A model generated the notes under the pieces. The model saw only the letters and a program-made list of their open reading frames with translations, was not told the origin of the DNA and did no database searches. From assembly GCA_019916065.1 (NCBI GenBank), contig CM034241.1, positions 2,510,562 to 2,574,561 of the forward strand: a DNA stretch of 64,000 nt, read 5' to 3'. How positions within the stretch are numbered: position 1 is the stretch's first letter; the number at the start of each line of letters is the position of its first letter. Below are positions 10,634 to 21,671 of the stretch, piece by piece. Both the position numbers and the translations under genes were made by a program. This stretch comes from Vitellaria paradoxa (taxonomy: Eukaryota > Streptophyta > Magnoliopsida > Ericales > Sapotaceae).

Positions 10634-13600
10634 TTAATGATAGTACAACTTTAGATGGGCTATATTCCACGGTCTTTTGATTGGCTTTCCCTCCAAGTCA
10701 ATTAACCTGTAGGCACCATTGCCGAGCACCTCAGAGACGGTGAATGGTCCTTCCCAATTAGCTCCTAGCTTTCCTTCAGTTTGATCTTTCCTGCTTCCCA
10801 TCAATTTTCTCAGCACCCAATCGCCAGTACGGAATTCTCTACGTCTGACCCCTTTATTGAATTTCTTCCTTGTCTCTTGCTGGTAGTTGGCTAACCTTAG
10901 TGCTGCCAGTTCCCTTCTTTCATCAATTAGATCCAGGCTTATTCCCGTAGCTTGATCATTCTCCCCTCTGTCAAATGATAGAGTTCTGATGCTCGGGAGG
11001 CCAACTTCTAAGGGTATGACGGCTTCGACACCGTAAGCCAGAGAGAAGGGAGATTCTCCGGTTGATCTTCTAGGGGTTGTTCGGTAGGTCCACAGTACTG
11101 ATGGCAATTCATCCACCCATCTTCCTTTTGCCGCTTCCAGTCTTTTCTTAATCCCATTGAGAATGACTTTGTTTGTAGCTTCAGCTTGACCATTGCTTTG
11201 GGGGTAAGCAGGTGTAGAGTAAACATTCTTGATTCCATATCTAGAACAATATTCCCTAAACGGGGCACTGTCAAATTGCGTCCCATTGTCGGAAATAAGT
11301 GTCCTAGGGATGCCATACCTGGTAATGATGTTCTTCCAAATAAATCGGATGGTATCGGCATCTTTGATGTGGGCTAGGGGTTCTGCTTCCACCCACTTAG
11401 TAAAGTAGTCGGTGCCGACCACTAAGAACTTTCTATTTCCTGAAGCGGAAGGCAGCGGCCCCACAATATCAAGTCCCCACTGAGCGAACGGCCAAGGGCT
11501 GGTAAGCGGGCTGAGTTCCTGGGCCGGTTGATGAGGAATGGGAGCGAACTTCTGACATTTCTTGCATTTCCGAACATAGGCCTGAGCGTCATATCCCATC
11601 TTGGGCCACCAATACCCTTGAGTGATTGCTCGGTGCGCCAGTGATCTGCCCCCAGTATGTGCTCCACAGACACCTTCATGAAGCTCGTAAAGAAAGTCTT
11701 GCACTTTATCGGGATGAACACAAAGGAGATAGGGGCCTGTGAATGACTTTTTGTATAACTTCTGGTCGGGTGAGAGCCAAAACCTGGTGGCTTTTATTCT
11801 TAGCTTCTTTGCTTCTGTTTTATCTTCGGGAAGTGTTCCGTCCTTCAAGTAAGCGATGATTGGATCCATCCAAGATGGGGCTGGGTCAGCACACATTACC
11901 TCTACGTCTTTCGTTATGCTCGGCCTTTTTATGACTTCCATAAAGACCTGGTCAGTTAGCCTTAGTCGAGAAGAGGCAGCTAGCGTTGCAAGTGCATCAG
12001 CATGAGCGTTATGATCCCTGCCAATGAGCTCCACGCTAGCCTTATTGAAGCCTTCGATTCTCTTCTGTGCTGCTTCTAGATACTCTGCCATCTTTCCGCT
12101 TCTAGCCACATACTCACCCTTTAGCTGGTTAGCAACCAACTGAGAGTCAGTCCTTACTACGATATTATCTGCCATCAGGCGCCGAGCAATGTCGAGTCCA
12201 GCCAGGAGAGCTTCATACTCCGCCTCATTATTAGTGACTTCAAACTCGAGTTTTATTGCATACTCTATTGAGACGCCCTCTGGTGTAGTCAGAACTATGC
12301 CTACGCCGCCTCCTTTTCTAGTCGAAGACCCATCAACCTCGATTTGCCAAGTTTGTTCGGCATCACTATGTTCGGCCGGGGCAGACTTTATTTCAACATG
12401 CCATAGTTCTTTTGTCTGACCATAGGCTGGTGACGAAAATTCCGCTACAAAATCGGCCAGGACCTGAGCCTTTATCGCGGTTCTTGGGACGAACTTTATG
12501 TCAAATGCCCCAAGGGAAACTGCCCACTTTGCTAGTCGGCCCGATACATCAGCCCTCTTTAAAACATGGCCAATTGGCTGATCGGTGACAACTTGAATGG
12601 TGTGTGCATGGAAATAATGGGCTAGCTTCCTGGATGCCATTATTAGTGCCAGGATCAACTTTTCTAGGGGCAGATATCTGGTCTCTGCTCCTTGCATCGT
12701 TTTGCTCACATAATAAATAGGATGCTGTTTCCCTTGTTGCTCTCTCAGCAAGACGGCACTGACTGCATGCTCTGAGACTGCCAGATATAGCTGCAAAATG
12801 TCCCCCAGCTGCGGTGTTGACAATATTGGGACAGTTGTCAGGTATTCTTTAAGTTTTTCCAGTGCCGCGTCCGCCTCAGCATCCCATTGCATCTTATTGG
12901 CCCCTTTGAGCAGCCTAAAGAATGGCCGGCACTTGTCGGATGATCTGCTAATAAACCGGTTGAGTGCCGCCACCATCCCTGTGAGCTTCTGTACCTCCTT
13001 TTTCGTGCGCGGGGGCGAAACAGATTGGATGGCACGTATTTGCTCGGGATCAGCCTCAATTCCCCTTCTGCTCACCAAGTGGCCCAAAAATTTACCCGAG
13101 CCAACTCCGAACGCACACTTGGCAGCATTTAATTTTAATCCATACCGATCAAGGGTAGAGAAAACATGTTGGAGATGTTGGAGGTGCGTGTTCGGCTCCT
13201 TGCTTTTTACCACCATATCATCAATGTAGACCTCCATCGTCTGCCCGAGGTCTTTTTTGAATATCTTTGTAACCAGCCGTTGATAGGTGGCTCCAGCGTT
13301 CTTCAGCCCGAATGGCATAACTCTATAACAGTATATGCCTCGCGGGGTTATGAAAGAAGTTTTTTCCTCATCAGGGCCGAACATGGGGATTTGGTGATAT
13401 CCCCTATAGGCATCCAGGAACGACATCCTGGAACATCCAGCAGTAGAATCAACGAGTTGGTCGATCTTTGGCAGAGGGAATGGATCCTTAGGGCAGGCCT
13501 TGTTCAGATCTGTGTAGTCTACGCAAACTCTCCACTTCCCATTCTTCTTCTTGACCACGACCGTATTAGCTAACCACTCCGGGTATGAGACCTCCCGAAT

Positions 13601-16255
13601 GGCCTCCGCCTCTAACAGTCGGCCGACCTCCTCAATGACAGCCTCTGCGTGTTGCAAAGCTGATCGCCTTGCTTTTTGTACCACGGGCTTTACCTCCGGA
13701 TTCACATTCAACTTATGAGTTATGACTTCGGGGGAAATGCCTGGCATTTCGTGTGGAGTCCAGGCGAACGTTCCGATATTCTTCAAAAGCATCTCCGTCA
13801 GCTCTAGTTTTTCCTCGGCGTTCAGGTTGGTGCCGATCAGGAAGAATTTATCATCCTCAACCGGGCCGATTTGATATTTCTCCAAACCCTCTGTTGCTTT
13901 CATCTGCGGATCACCACCGACATCATCGATCTTTGGTGTGTCCTCGGGTAGTTCCGCCAGCTGGACTTGTTCGGGGATCGTTTTGGACTTTAAAGCTGCA
14001 GAGAAACACTTTTGGGAGGTATTCTGATCCCCCAAAATAGAAATCACTTCCCCGCAATAGGGGAACTTCAGCACTTGGTGGTAGGTTGAGGGGATCGCCT
14101 TCAGAGCGTGAATCCACGATCTCCCTACTATAGCATTGTAGGAAGAAGGGGAATCCACAACGGTGAACTCAACCTCTTGCTCCACCGGACCCACGCGGAC
14201 AGGAATGACAACTCTGCCCAGAGGCCAAACAGGAGCAGAATTGAATCCTATGAGTGGGCATTCTGCCGGTTCCAGATCTTCTTCAGTTAGTCCGAGCTTC
14301 TTAAATAAGCTCAGGAACATAACCTCTGTTGAGCTTCCTGCATCTACCAGGATTCTCCTTACTTCTGAATTAAACATGCCCAGAGTGACCACTAGGGCAT
14401 CATTGTGCGGCAGCTGAACACCAGGATGCTCGTCTTCATAAAAAGTGATTTCCTCCATGGCGGCTGTCCTTGGGCGCTTGCTCGGCTGACCCGCGACACC
14501 CAAAATTTCTTTGCTTGGTGGGTTAGGGGCATGATTGATGACACTCTGGGGTCGTCGTTCCATATGAATCACGTGGATGACTGCAGGTCTCGGGACATCT
14601 CTGCGCGCCCTGGCCCTTGGTGGGGGTTGTGCCTCTTCGGCTGCCTCCTCCTCGGCAGTCTCTTCTCGTTGCCTCCTTGGCTCTCTATCCTGTGGGGCTG
14701 CTTCTCTGGTTCTGCCCTCATCGACGAACTCTTTAAGGTGGCCTCTGCGCACCAATTCCTCCAAATGATGTCGTAGCGATCGGCAGGCTCCGGTGCGATG
14801 TCCCTTGTCTTGATGATACGCGCAGTAGTTTTTGGAATTCTCCTTTCCAGGGAAATCCGACAGCTTTCCGGGCCATCTGAAATATGGCTTATTTTTTATT
14901 TGGGGAAGGATCTTGAAGATTGGCTCTTTGAACACCGTATTAACCGCTTCGAAGACTGACTTCCCCTCGTCAATGAATCGGCGGCCGTCTCCCCGTCTTT
15001 TTTCTCTTGTCTGGCCCTGGGATCTCCTTTCTTTCTGCTCGGCCGGCTGTGTCTCGTCCTCCACCTTGGCGTATTTCTCGATTCGGCACATAAGATCGGA
15101 CATGTTGGCTGCAGGCTTTTTGGTCAAGGAGAGCCACAGCCTATCCTCCTTCCGCAGCCCCAATTTGAACGAGGTGACCGCCAATTGCTCCGAGCATTCT
15201 CCCACCTCATTGTAGAGCTCCAGGTAACGGCGGGAATAATCTCTCAATGATTCCCCGGACTTTCTTTTCATTGTGAGGAGAGCGTCAGCGGTTTTAGGCT
15301 GTTTTGTGTTAGCCAGAAACCGGGTAACGAACTCCTCCGCCAGTTGCTGCCAACACTGAATACTGCCAGGGGGCAGTTTATGGAACCACTGAAGCGCTGT
15401 ATCCCCCAAACTAGAAGGGAATACTTTGCACATGAGGTGGTCGTTACTGCTCCATAACGTCATGGCCTGCATGTAATGACGGTAGTGGGCCAGGGGGTCA
15501 GTTCTCCCATCGTAGAGATTAAGCCTCGGAGTTTGGAATTTCTCCGGAGGCTCCGCATCAATTATTTCATCGACGAATGGGGAGGCAGAGATTCGCCCCA
15601 AGGCTTTCCTTGCCATCATTCGTGTGCTTTGGCCCTGAGCACTCCATTCCTCTGCTTGCCCCCAGTCTTCCATCTTTGCCTTTCCCGCTTTCTTACGCTT
15701 TAAGGTTAGCTCTTCTTTGTCCGAGCTATCCGCCTCCTCTGAATACGCCTCCAGCATCTTTTTTGAGAGATTCCTTTGGTGATGCGCTTTGATGGGCGCG
15801 TCAACATCGGATCTCACGTCACGTTTTGCGACCGGTTTGGCGCGGCGCGAGTCCTTCCTGAAAGGAGAGACATCACGTCGCGAGCGAGAGCGCACCTCCT
15901 TCTGTTCATGGGTGTCCCCGTCATCCTCATCAATGGGGTCCTCGTAAAGAGCATCGTAACCTTCATCAGATTCTGAGTCGGATTGACCAGAATCAGCAGC
16001 ATGGCTAGCAGGGGGTTTTCCCTTTTCCTTACTCAATTCCAGCAGGATCTCCTCCAGTTCTGCCTGCTTTTCACTGGCCTTAGCCATCAGCTCTTCTCTC
16101 CGTTTCAATACCTGAGGATCCTCCGTTTTTCTTTTCCGGGCGGACTCCAGACCTGGAGTCCGGATAACCAACGCACTCCCTTTAGTTTTGGCAGGAGTGG
16201 AAGTGTCTCCTGCCCGTGGAGATGGTGGTGGGGTAGTGTTTCCTCCTGAGGTCAT
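10634..16255 (-). CDS. Intact gag-pol polyprotein, Tat-lineage Ty3/Gypsy
   Basis: An 1873-aa frame without stops. A charged N-terminus is followed by a retrotransposon gag domain near residues 250-360, a zinc-knuckle-like C..H..H..C stretch (CAYHQDKGH) near 477 and aspartic protease (LVDAGSS) near 635. Reverse transcriptase follows, with FLDAYRGYHQIPM and the YIDD active site near 1010, then a first RNase H near 1160. A second RNase H has EVDGSS near 1305 and DSQLVANQLKGEY. Integrase has an HHCC finger near 1535, D in GLDIVG near 1593, D in DNGTQF near 1657 and E in GQAEATNK near 1691. Gag and pol are fused in one frame. The tandem RNase H domains are the main reason for the Tat assignment. 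The start ATG lies 78 nt downstream (on the minus strand) of the primer-binding site. All catalytic motifs look intact. Confidence 0.95.
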   Translation of the reverse strand: MTSGGNTTPPPSPRAGDTSTPAKTKGSALVIRTPGLESARKRKTEDPQVLKRREELMAKASEKQAELEEILLELSKEKGKPPASHAADSGQSDSESDEGYDALYEDPIDEDDGDTHEQKEVRSRSRRDVSPFRKDSRRAKPVAKRDVRSDVDAPIKAHHQRNLSKKMLEAYSEEADSSDKEELTLKRKKAGKAKMEDWGQAEEWSAQGQSTRMMARKALGRISASPFVDEIIDAEPPEKFQTPRLNLYDGRTDPLAHYRHYMQAMTLWSSNDHLMCKVFPSSLGDTALQWFHKLPPGSIQCWQQLAEEFVTRFLANTKQPKTADALLTMKRKSGESLRDYSRRYLELYNEVGECSEQLAVTSFKLGLRKEDRLWLSLTKKPAANMSDLMCRIEKYAKVEDETQPAEQKERRSQGQTREKRRGDGRRFIDEGKSVFEAVNTVFKEPIFKILPQIKNKPYFRWPGKLSDFPGKENSKNYCAYHQDKGHRTGACRSLRHHLEELVRRGHLKEFVDEGRTREAAPQDREPRRQREETAEEEAAEEAQPPPRARARRDVPRPAVIHVIHMERRPQSVINHAPNPPSKEILGVAGQPSKRPRTAAMEEITFYEDEHPGVQLPHNDALVVTLGMFNSEVRRILVDAGSSTEVMFLSLFKKLGLTEEDLEPAECPLIGFNSAPVWPLGRVVIPVRVGPVEQEVEFTVVDSPSSYNAIVGRSWIHALKAIPSTYHQVLKFPYCGEVISILGDQNTSQKCFSAALKSKTIPEQVQLAELPEDTPKIDDVGGDPQMKATEGLEKYQIGPVEDDKFFLIGTNLNAEEKLELTEMLLKNIGTFAWTPHEMPGISPEVITHKLNVNPEVKPVVQKARRSALQHAEAVIEEVGRLLEAEAIREVSYPEWLANTVVVKKKNGKWRVCVDYTDLNKACPKDPFPLPKIDQLVDSTAGCSRMSFLDAYRGYHQIPMFGPDEEKTSFITPRGIYCYRVMPFGLKNAGATYQRLVTKIFKKDLGQTMEVYIDDMVVKSKEPNTHLQHLQHVFSTLDRYGLKLNAAKCAFGVGSGKFLGHLVSRRGIEADPEQIRAIQSVSPPRTKKEVQKLTGMVAALNRFISRSSDKCRPFFRLLKGANKMQWDAEADAALEKLKEYLTTVPILSTPQLGDILQLYLAVSEHAVSAVLLREQQGKQHPIYYVSKTMQGAETRYLPLEKLILALIMASRKLAHYFHAHTIQVVTDQPIGHVLKRADVSGRLAKWAVSLGAFDIKFVPRTAIKAQVLADFVAEFSSPAYGQTKELWHVEIKSAPAEHSDAEQTWQIEVDGSSTRKGGGVGIVLTTPEGVSIEYAIKLEFEVTNNEAEYEALLAGLDIARRLMADNIVVRTDSQLVANQLKGEYVARSGKMAEYLEAAQKRIEGFNKASVELIGRDHNAHADALATLAASSRLRLTDQVFMEVIKRPSITKDVEVMCADPAPSWMDPIIAYLKDGTLPEDKTEAKKLRIKATRFWLSPDQKLYKKSFTGPYLLCVHPDKVQDFLYELHEGVCGAHTGGRSLAHRAITQGYWWPKMGYDAQAYVRKCKKCQKFAPIPHQPAQELSPLTSPWPFAQWGLDIVGPLPSASGNRKFLVVGTDYFTKWVEAEPLAHIKDADTIRFIWKNIITRYGIPRTLISDNGTQFDSAPFREYCSRYGIKNVYSTPAYPQSNGQAEATNKVILNGIKKRLEAAKGRWVDELPSVLWTYRTTPRRSTGESPFSLAYGVEAVIPLEVGLPSIRTLSFDRGENDQATGISLDLIDERRELAALRLANYQQETRKKFNKGVRRREFRTGDWVLRKLMGSRKDQTEGKLGANWEGPFTVSEVLGNGAYRLIDLEGKPIKRPWNIAHLKLYYH

Positions 16256-16332
16256 TATGTGGACAAATACTGGAGACTTAACAAAGAAACAAGAAAAGAG
16301 CTAGTGAATACGATGATGGGCTAGACAACGAG

Positions 16333-16349
16333 CCCCACGGTGGGCGCCA
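16333..16349 (-). other. Primer-binding site
   Basis: On the minus strand the LTR ends CCGAACA, then comes TT, then TGGCGCCCACCGTGGGG. TGGCGCC directly after the 5' LTR is the usual start of a tRNA-primed site in plant Gypsy elements. I do not assign the tRNA species. This fixes the right LTR as the 5' LTR and the element as minus-strand. Confidence 0.8.
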
Positions 16350-16351
16350 AA

Positions 16352-16525
16352 TGTTCGGCAGCAGAAATTACCGCCGGAACTGCTGACTTAATCATCGGAG
16401 GGTTTTCCGGCCTGAGACCTCCTCTCCGGCCGTCACCTTTCTTTCTGTCTTTGTTCGGCAGGTCGGCGATTGCATTTCCGGTTGGCGTGGTCAGCAGTTC
16501 CGGCGGTAATTTCTGCTGCCGAACA
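16352..16525 (-). repeat. Right (5') LTR, 174 bp, palindromic arms
   Basis: Bounded by the primer-binding site on one side and the CCATG duplication on the other, so this is the complete LTR. Its outer 35 bp on each side are perfect inverted repeats of each other, enclosing a 104-bp unique middle. It is short for a Tat element. The same 104-bp middle sits in reverse orientation at the left terminus. Confidence 0.85.
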
Positions 16526-16530
16526 CCATG

Positions 16531-17054
16531 GATAGATAAATACATGCCAGCGAGCCGGCCCGTGAAGATCGAATAACTTGAATTACAAATTTTCAGTTAA
16601 TTGTGCTAAATTCTCCCTATTTGGCCTAAAACCATCACCATGCGCTGAAAGATTTCCCTTACACTCATCTCTAAAAGCAGAAAGGTGTGCAACAATTATC
16701 CAATTCTACGTTTTCTGATCATGAAGCGTGGGCAATTCATCCTCTTAACTCTGTCACAAGGTATGACATGAGAAAAATTAATCATAAATAATAATAATGC
16801 ACCCATGTCTGCTCAAAATTTGGATTTCATAAGCCAAATTGCGTTTATGTAGATAATGATAAATACATATATACCCACTTATGGATATATATATATATAT
16901 ATATATAATGCCTATTTTGCTTAGTTGACTATGAGTGCTTCCTTCACCCTTCTTCCCCCTCTCCCCTTTTCTTTTCTTTTTTTTTTTCTTTTTTAAATGT
17001 GAGCAGGGCAGAGCCACATCCAGCAGAGAGTAGACGGCTATCACATCTGAAATT

Positions 17055-17094
<40 letters not shown>

Positions 17095-20000
17095 ATTTGT
17101 ATATATACACTTAAAAAAAATTTAATATTTAAGTAAAATTTTATTTAAAATTAGAAAAAAATTTACATCACAAGTAAAAACAATTTTACACTTAGAAAAA
17201 CTTTTATTTAGATCACTAAGAAAGATTTGACATCACAGCTAGAGAGAATTATTGGCTCCGCCACTGTCATGTGCGTATATGTTGCTATATGTGTATGTAT
17301 ATAAATAAATGCTTCTTCTAAAAGAAACGTCGTAAAAAAAGAGCGTCGAAGTCTAATTGCCCTTTTGAGGGTGGGAATGGGAATTAAAGCTTGGAAAGCT
17401 CTATTTTTCCTAAAATTAAATAAATAGTGACGCTTAATGTGAACGTCGGCTGCCCTCAGTGGCCCTAGAAAAACGTCAAATGAAGCAATTCGTTTCCTGT
17501 TCAATCAGAGTGGTTAGGTTGATGCTTTCGATTTGATCACAAGCGATAATGATTACTTTATATTACACTATTTAATTTTTCTATTCTTAGAAGGATAAGA
17601 TGCTACTATGGGAAAATTCCCTTCTAACATAATGAAAATTATTTAACTAACACTTGGCATAATAACCTAAGTCATTATCGTTAAAACTTTAAAAGTAATT
17701 TTAGTTAATTTAGAATGTATTTAGAGTGATAAAAAGTGAAATAAAATAAAATAAAATGAGATAAATTATGAGTTTATAATTTGTGCAGTAAAATACTTAT
17801 TTTCAAAGACTTTCAGCAAAAAATTACTGTATCAAATGCGCCTTAATTATATAAATATGTTGACAAATATCTAAACAGATATGTTCATCAGTTATAAATG
17901 AGTTTGCTTATGAATTTTACCGAGTTGAATTTATTTTTACTTAAGTACGATTTTGATTGATTATTTACTAAATTTGAAAAATACGTTTAAATTTATTTAT
18001 TTACTTAATCAAATGGATAGAACAAGCTTGTTCAAAAATTATTTATTAAATATTTAATTCGTTTGTTGTCGCAAATAAGTTTACGGGTTACATCAAATAA
18101 AAAGTGAATGTACGTTTTTTTTTTTATACTCCTATTAAAAGAATAAAAGTGACTAAGGGGTGTCTGGAGTGAAAAAAATGAGATAAGTTATGAGTTCATA
18201 ATTTGTACAGTGAAATAAAAAATAAATAATTTTTATAAATTTTCAAATGTTTTTAAAGATTTTTAAAGAATTATAAAACACCAAACACACCTTAGCAAAA
18301 AAGAAAATGTGTGGTTCTTTTGAGTGCACCGAAGGCATTCTACGGTTATTTGAAGCACTAAAAAAGTAAATTTTTTTTTTTTAACTTTTACCTTACTATT
18401 ATCACGTGTTATTTTTTAAAAAAGTTATGTATTTAATAAAAATTTATAAACGTTAAAAAATTTTGAGAAAATTAAAAGCAGTTAAAGAAAGTTAAAAAAT
18501 TGTTATTGGAAAAAGTTTGTGCTCCACACTGGCTCTCGCTGTTTTGTAGCGTTGAAAATGTGGTTGAAACTTTGACATTTGAGGGAAGGGGATCGAAAGT
18601 AGCAGATGGGTGCCCCAACCAACACATCAATGTGATCATTAGATGCACCGAATTAAATTTCTCCTCTGTTTGTACCCCGCCGACTTATTTGATAAAATCT
18701 GCCTTTTTTTTTTTAGATACTACTTTTATTTTGTTTTTCAGTTAAAAAATAAATAAAAGAATTAAAAATTCAAAATAACAAATAAAAAAAAATACTACAA
18801 TTAGTTGATGATTCCTGAAATACCCGCTTTACTACCAACAGAATTTAGAGGCATAATTTTTAACAAAAAATTACTAATTTTTGATTTTGAAGTATTTAGC
18901 AAACCACCAATTTTCTGCTTAGTTATACTAACTTCGTAACTCAAAAACTATTCAAATTTACTAAAAATTGTTAAAAGTTGTTAAAAATCGTTAAAAATTT
19001 TACTATATATCCAAAAGTTGGAAAAAAGTTATTAAAAATTCTAAAAATAAATAAAAAATTATAATGAACAACTTTTGGTAAAAAAAATTAAAAATAGTTA
19101 AAATTTGTGCTTCCAAAACACACTCTAATAAAAAATTAATAAAAATGAATAAAAGTTTTTATTTTATAATTTGTGCAGTGAAATAAAAATTTAATTTTTT
19201 TGGTTAAAATTTAGACTTTCAAAAAGAGTTATATTTCACTTATTTATTTTTTTTTTAAATTTAAATTTTACCCCCTCTGCTAAAATTTATCCCCAAATTG
19301 AACAATGCATGGATGCATATGCCCAGCTAGCTTCCTCTCAGTTATCCGCCCAAATGCCGAATTCGCATTGGTCAATACATCCCTCAGTTATACACCCGAA
19401 GTGCCAAATTGTAGAATCATTTATGCTATATTTAAACATGAATTTGTGCACAAAAAAAAGATAGAAAAATAAAATTTAAATTTATGTAATTTTTGTATGC
19501 TTAATTACAAGTGTGTTTAGAGTGATAAAAATGAGATAAAATAAGATAAATTACGAGTTTATAATTCATACAGTGAGAGAAAAAATGAATAACTTTTAAA
19601 AATTTTTAGAAATTTTCATAAATTTTCATTAAAATTTAATGTGCTAAACACATTTTAAGTAAAAATTAAAATTTGTTGATAAATATTTTATTTATTTTAA
19701 TCTTATTTTTTAACTTAATAAAAAAATAAAATAAATTAAAATTTTTTATTTTATTTTAATTTCTTAACATTTTTCTTTACTTTTCCTTCCCATTCACAGA
19801 TATATGTTCTAAACATGACCTTAATTTGCTAAAAATAAATTCTAGACATGGATACTCTCATTTAATATTTGGAATGGCGTTTAGTTTCATTTTAGGAATG
19901 TGTGCTAGGAAAATGAATTAATTGTGTTCACTTCACATACACCGCCTGTTTGGTCCAAAAATAAAAAATAAAATAAAATAAAAAAATTACTCATTTTTCT

Positions 20001-21240
20001 ATTTTTTACCAAATATTATAATAATTTTTTTAACTTTTATCAAAAATTTTTAACATTCTTTAACTTTTATCAATTTTTTTATTTTTTTATTTTTTATAAT
20101 CTTTTTTTATCAAACACCCAACTGACACATTAAAGTAGCGCGTGTTAAAAATTGATACAAAATTATTTTTTTTTGTTATTAAATGACCTCATAATCAATT
20201 AAAAAAATTATCATAGAATTTTCGCTGAATTCTTATGCAAAAAAAAGATCTTATTATTTTTTAAAATGAACAAACAACTTATAATTTGTAAGGGGCATTT
20301 GTAGGCACAAATTTTTGTAACTTGGTAAATTTTAACCAAAAATTGTTAGTTATAATTTTTGGTGTGTTTAGTAAAACAAATAATAATTTTTAACAAATTT
20401 TGACAACTTTATTTTTGGCAATTTTTGCGTGTTTGGTAAAAATTATGATAATTTTTGAGTAAAACAAAATACTGTAGCAGAGTTAAAAAAGGCAAAAATT
20501 AGTGTTTTACCAAATATTAACTTTACAACTTTTGACTATTTTTGCATAAAATTGCACTTCCAAACGGGGGTCTAAATGTAGAGCTCAAATAAGCAAAATA
20601 CTGTAGCATAGTGAAAAAAAAAAATAAAAATTAGTATTTTACCAAACATTAACTTTGTAACTTTTGATTATTTTTGCATAAAATTGCACTTTCAAATGGG
20701 GTCTAAATTTAGAACTCAAATAAAAACATATTTTTATTTTTAAAAATATATAATTATTATTTACTTATTAAATGTTGTTGAATTTTAAAAATTAAATACT
20801 AATATGATCATTTATTTTAGATAGTCATAGAGTGAGATATATTCGGAAATTCAAAATTTAGTAATTTTTTTTTTTTGTCAAAAGTTGTTAGTTGCAATTT
20901 TTGTTACTTTGGTAAAGCAAGTAGTAAATTTTAACAATTTTTTGAATGTTTAATAAAATTTTTAATAAATTTTAATAATTTTTGATAATTTTTACATTTT
21001 TTAATAATTTTTGATAATTTTTAAGTTAAACAAGCTATTGAGTAAAAAAATGACAAAAATAATATTTGATCAAATACTCAAAGAGTAATTTTAGGTAGTT
21101 TTTCATTAAAAATTGCGTTGCCAAACAGTGCCCAAATTGAATTTTCCATTGGGAGAGATTCCAAACCTCACTTTTTAGAAGGTTAAAAATTTCCTTAGTT
21201 CCCGCACTTCAATTACTTCCCTTTAGTTATATGCTAAACA
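16531..21240. other. Gene-free spacer with MITE-like repeats
   Basis: AT-rich DNA with no supported gene. (AT)n tracts lie at about 16888-16907 and 17060-17091. Family B repeat copies lie at about 17700-17845, 18155-18300 and 19500-19660. Family A copies ('aaaagttgctaaaa' type) lie at about 18880-19130, 20290-20580, 20580-20710 and 20850-21135. The closing word 'ccaaacggggg/ccaaacagtgcc' and the opening 'tttggtaaa' suggest inverted-repeat ends, but exact borders and target duplications were not resolved. Confidence 0.6.
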
Positions 21241-21246
21241 CGACTC

Positions 21247-21247
21247 T

Positions 21248-21295
<48 letters not shown>

Positions 21296-21311
21296 CTCTC
21301 TCTCTATCTCT
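21247..21311 (+). repeat. (CT)n microsatellite in presumed 5' leader
   Basis: A long CT run, interrupted by a short TATATATATAT, lies about 360-425 nt upstream of the O-fucosyltransferase start codon. CT-rich leaders are frequent near plant transcription starts; a role in expression is only inferred. Confidence 0.8.
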
Positions 21312-21671
21312 AGTACTACGATCTTTCTTTCGTGGGACGGGAGAGACCAGCACGCAGAGCTTCGAACTTCACACCCGTAACCAGATTAACCTCCCTGCTC
21401 GCCTTGTATTTCGGACCCTCGTCTTTGCGATACGTATTATACACATATACATAGAGAGAGATAGAGATAGAAGAGAGAGAAAATATGTACTTTTAGAGAG
21501 AGAAAATAAAACAAGCCAGCAGATACGCGCACCGACACCCACGGAATTGGCAAAGGAACGGTTCTGGTTCTCAACCAAAAATCTCCCTCGCCGTCGAATC
21601 ACAGAGATTTTCTCTGGCTCTCTCTTTGTTCTTCTTTGTCTTCATTTTTTTCCGTTTTTGACTGACGGCCG

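Larger units (their letters stand above)
4862..16530 (-). mobile_element. Tat-type Ty3/Gypsy retrotransposon with inverted ends, plus CCATG target duplication
   Basis: The element proper is 4867-16525 (11,659 bp). It starts TGTTCGG and ends CCGAACA, and is flanked on both sides by CCATG (4862-4866 and 16526-16530). Read on the minus strand it has a 174-bp terminal repeat, a primer-binding site, an intact gag-pol, a 113-bp tandem array and a gene in antisense. A second, plant-type RNase H after the usual one and an extra antisense gene near the 3' side are hallmarks of the Tat lineage (Grande, RetroSat and Ogre relatives). What is odd is that the left end is the reverse complement of the right LTR, not a direct copy. 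No stop codon breaks gag-pol and the termini are identical, so insertion is probably recent. Confidence 0.9.

Noticed and set aside
4867..16525. Reading the element as a DNA transposon because of its terminal inverted repeats
   Set aside because: It encodes a full gag-pol with reverse transcriptase and integrase, has a primer-binding site next to the right LTR, TG..CA ends and a 5-bp duplication, all of which fit an LTR retrotransposon.
18500..18745. 81-aa open frame
   Set aside because: Lies in repeat-rich spacer, ends in a poly-T run, and resembles no family known to me.
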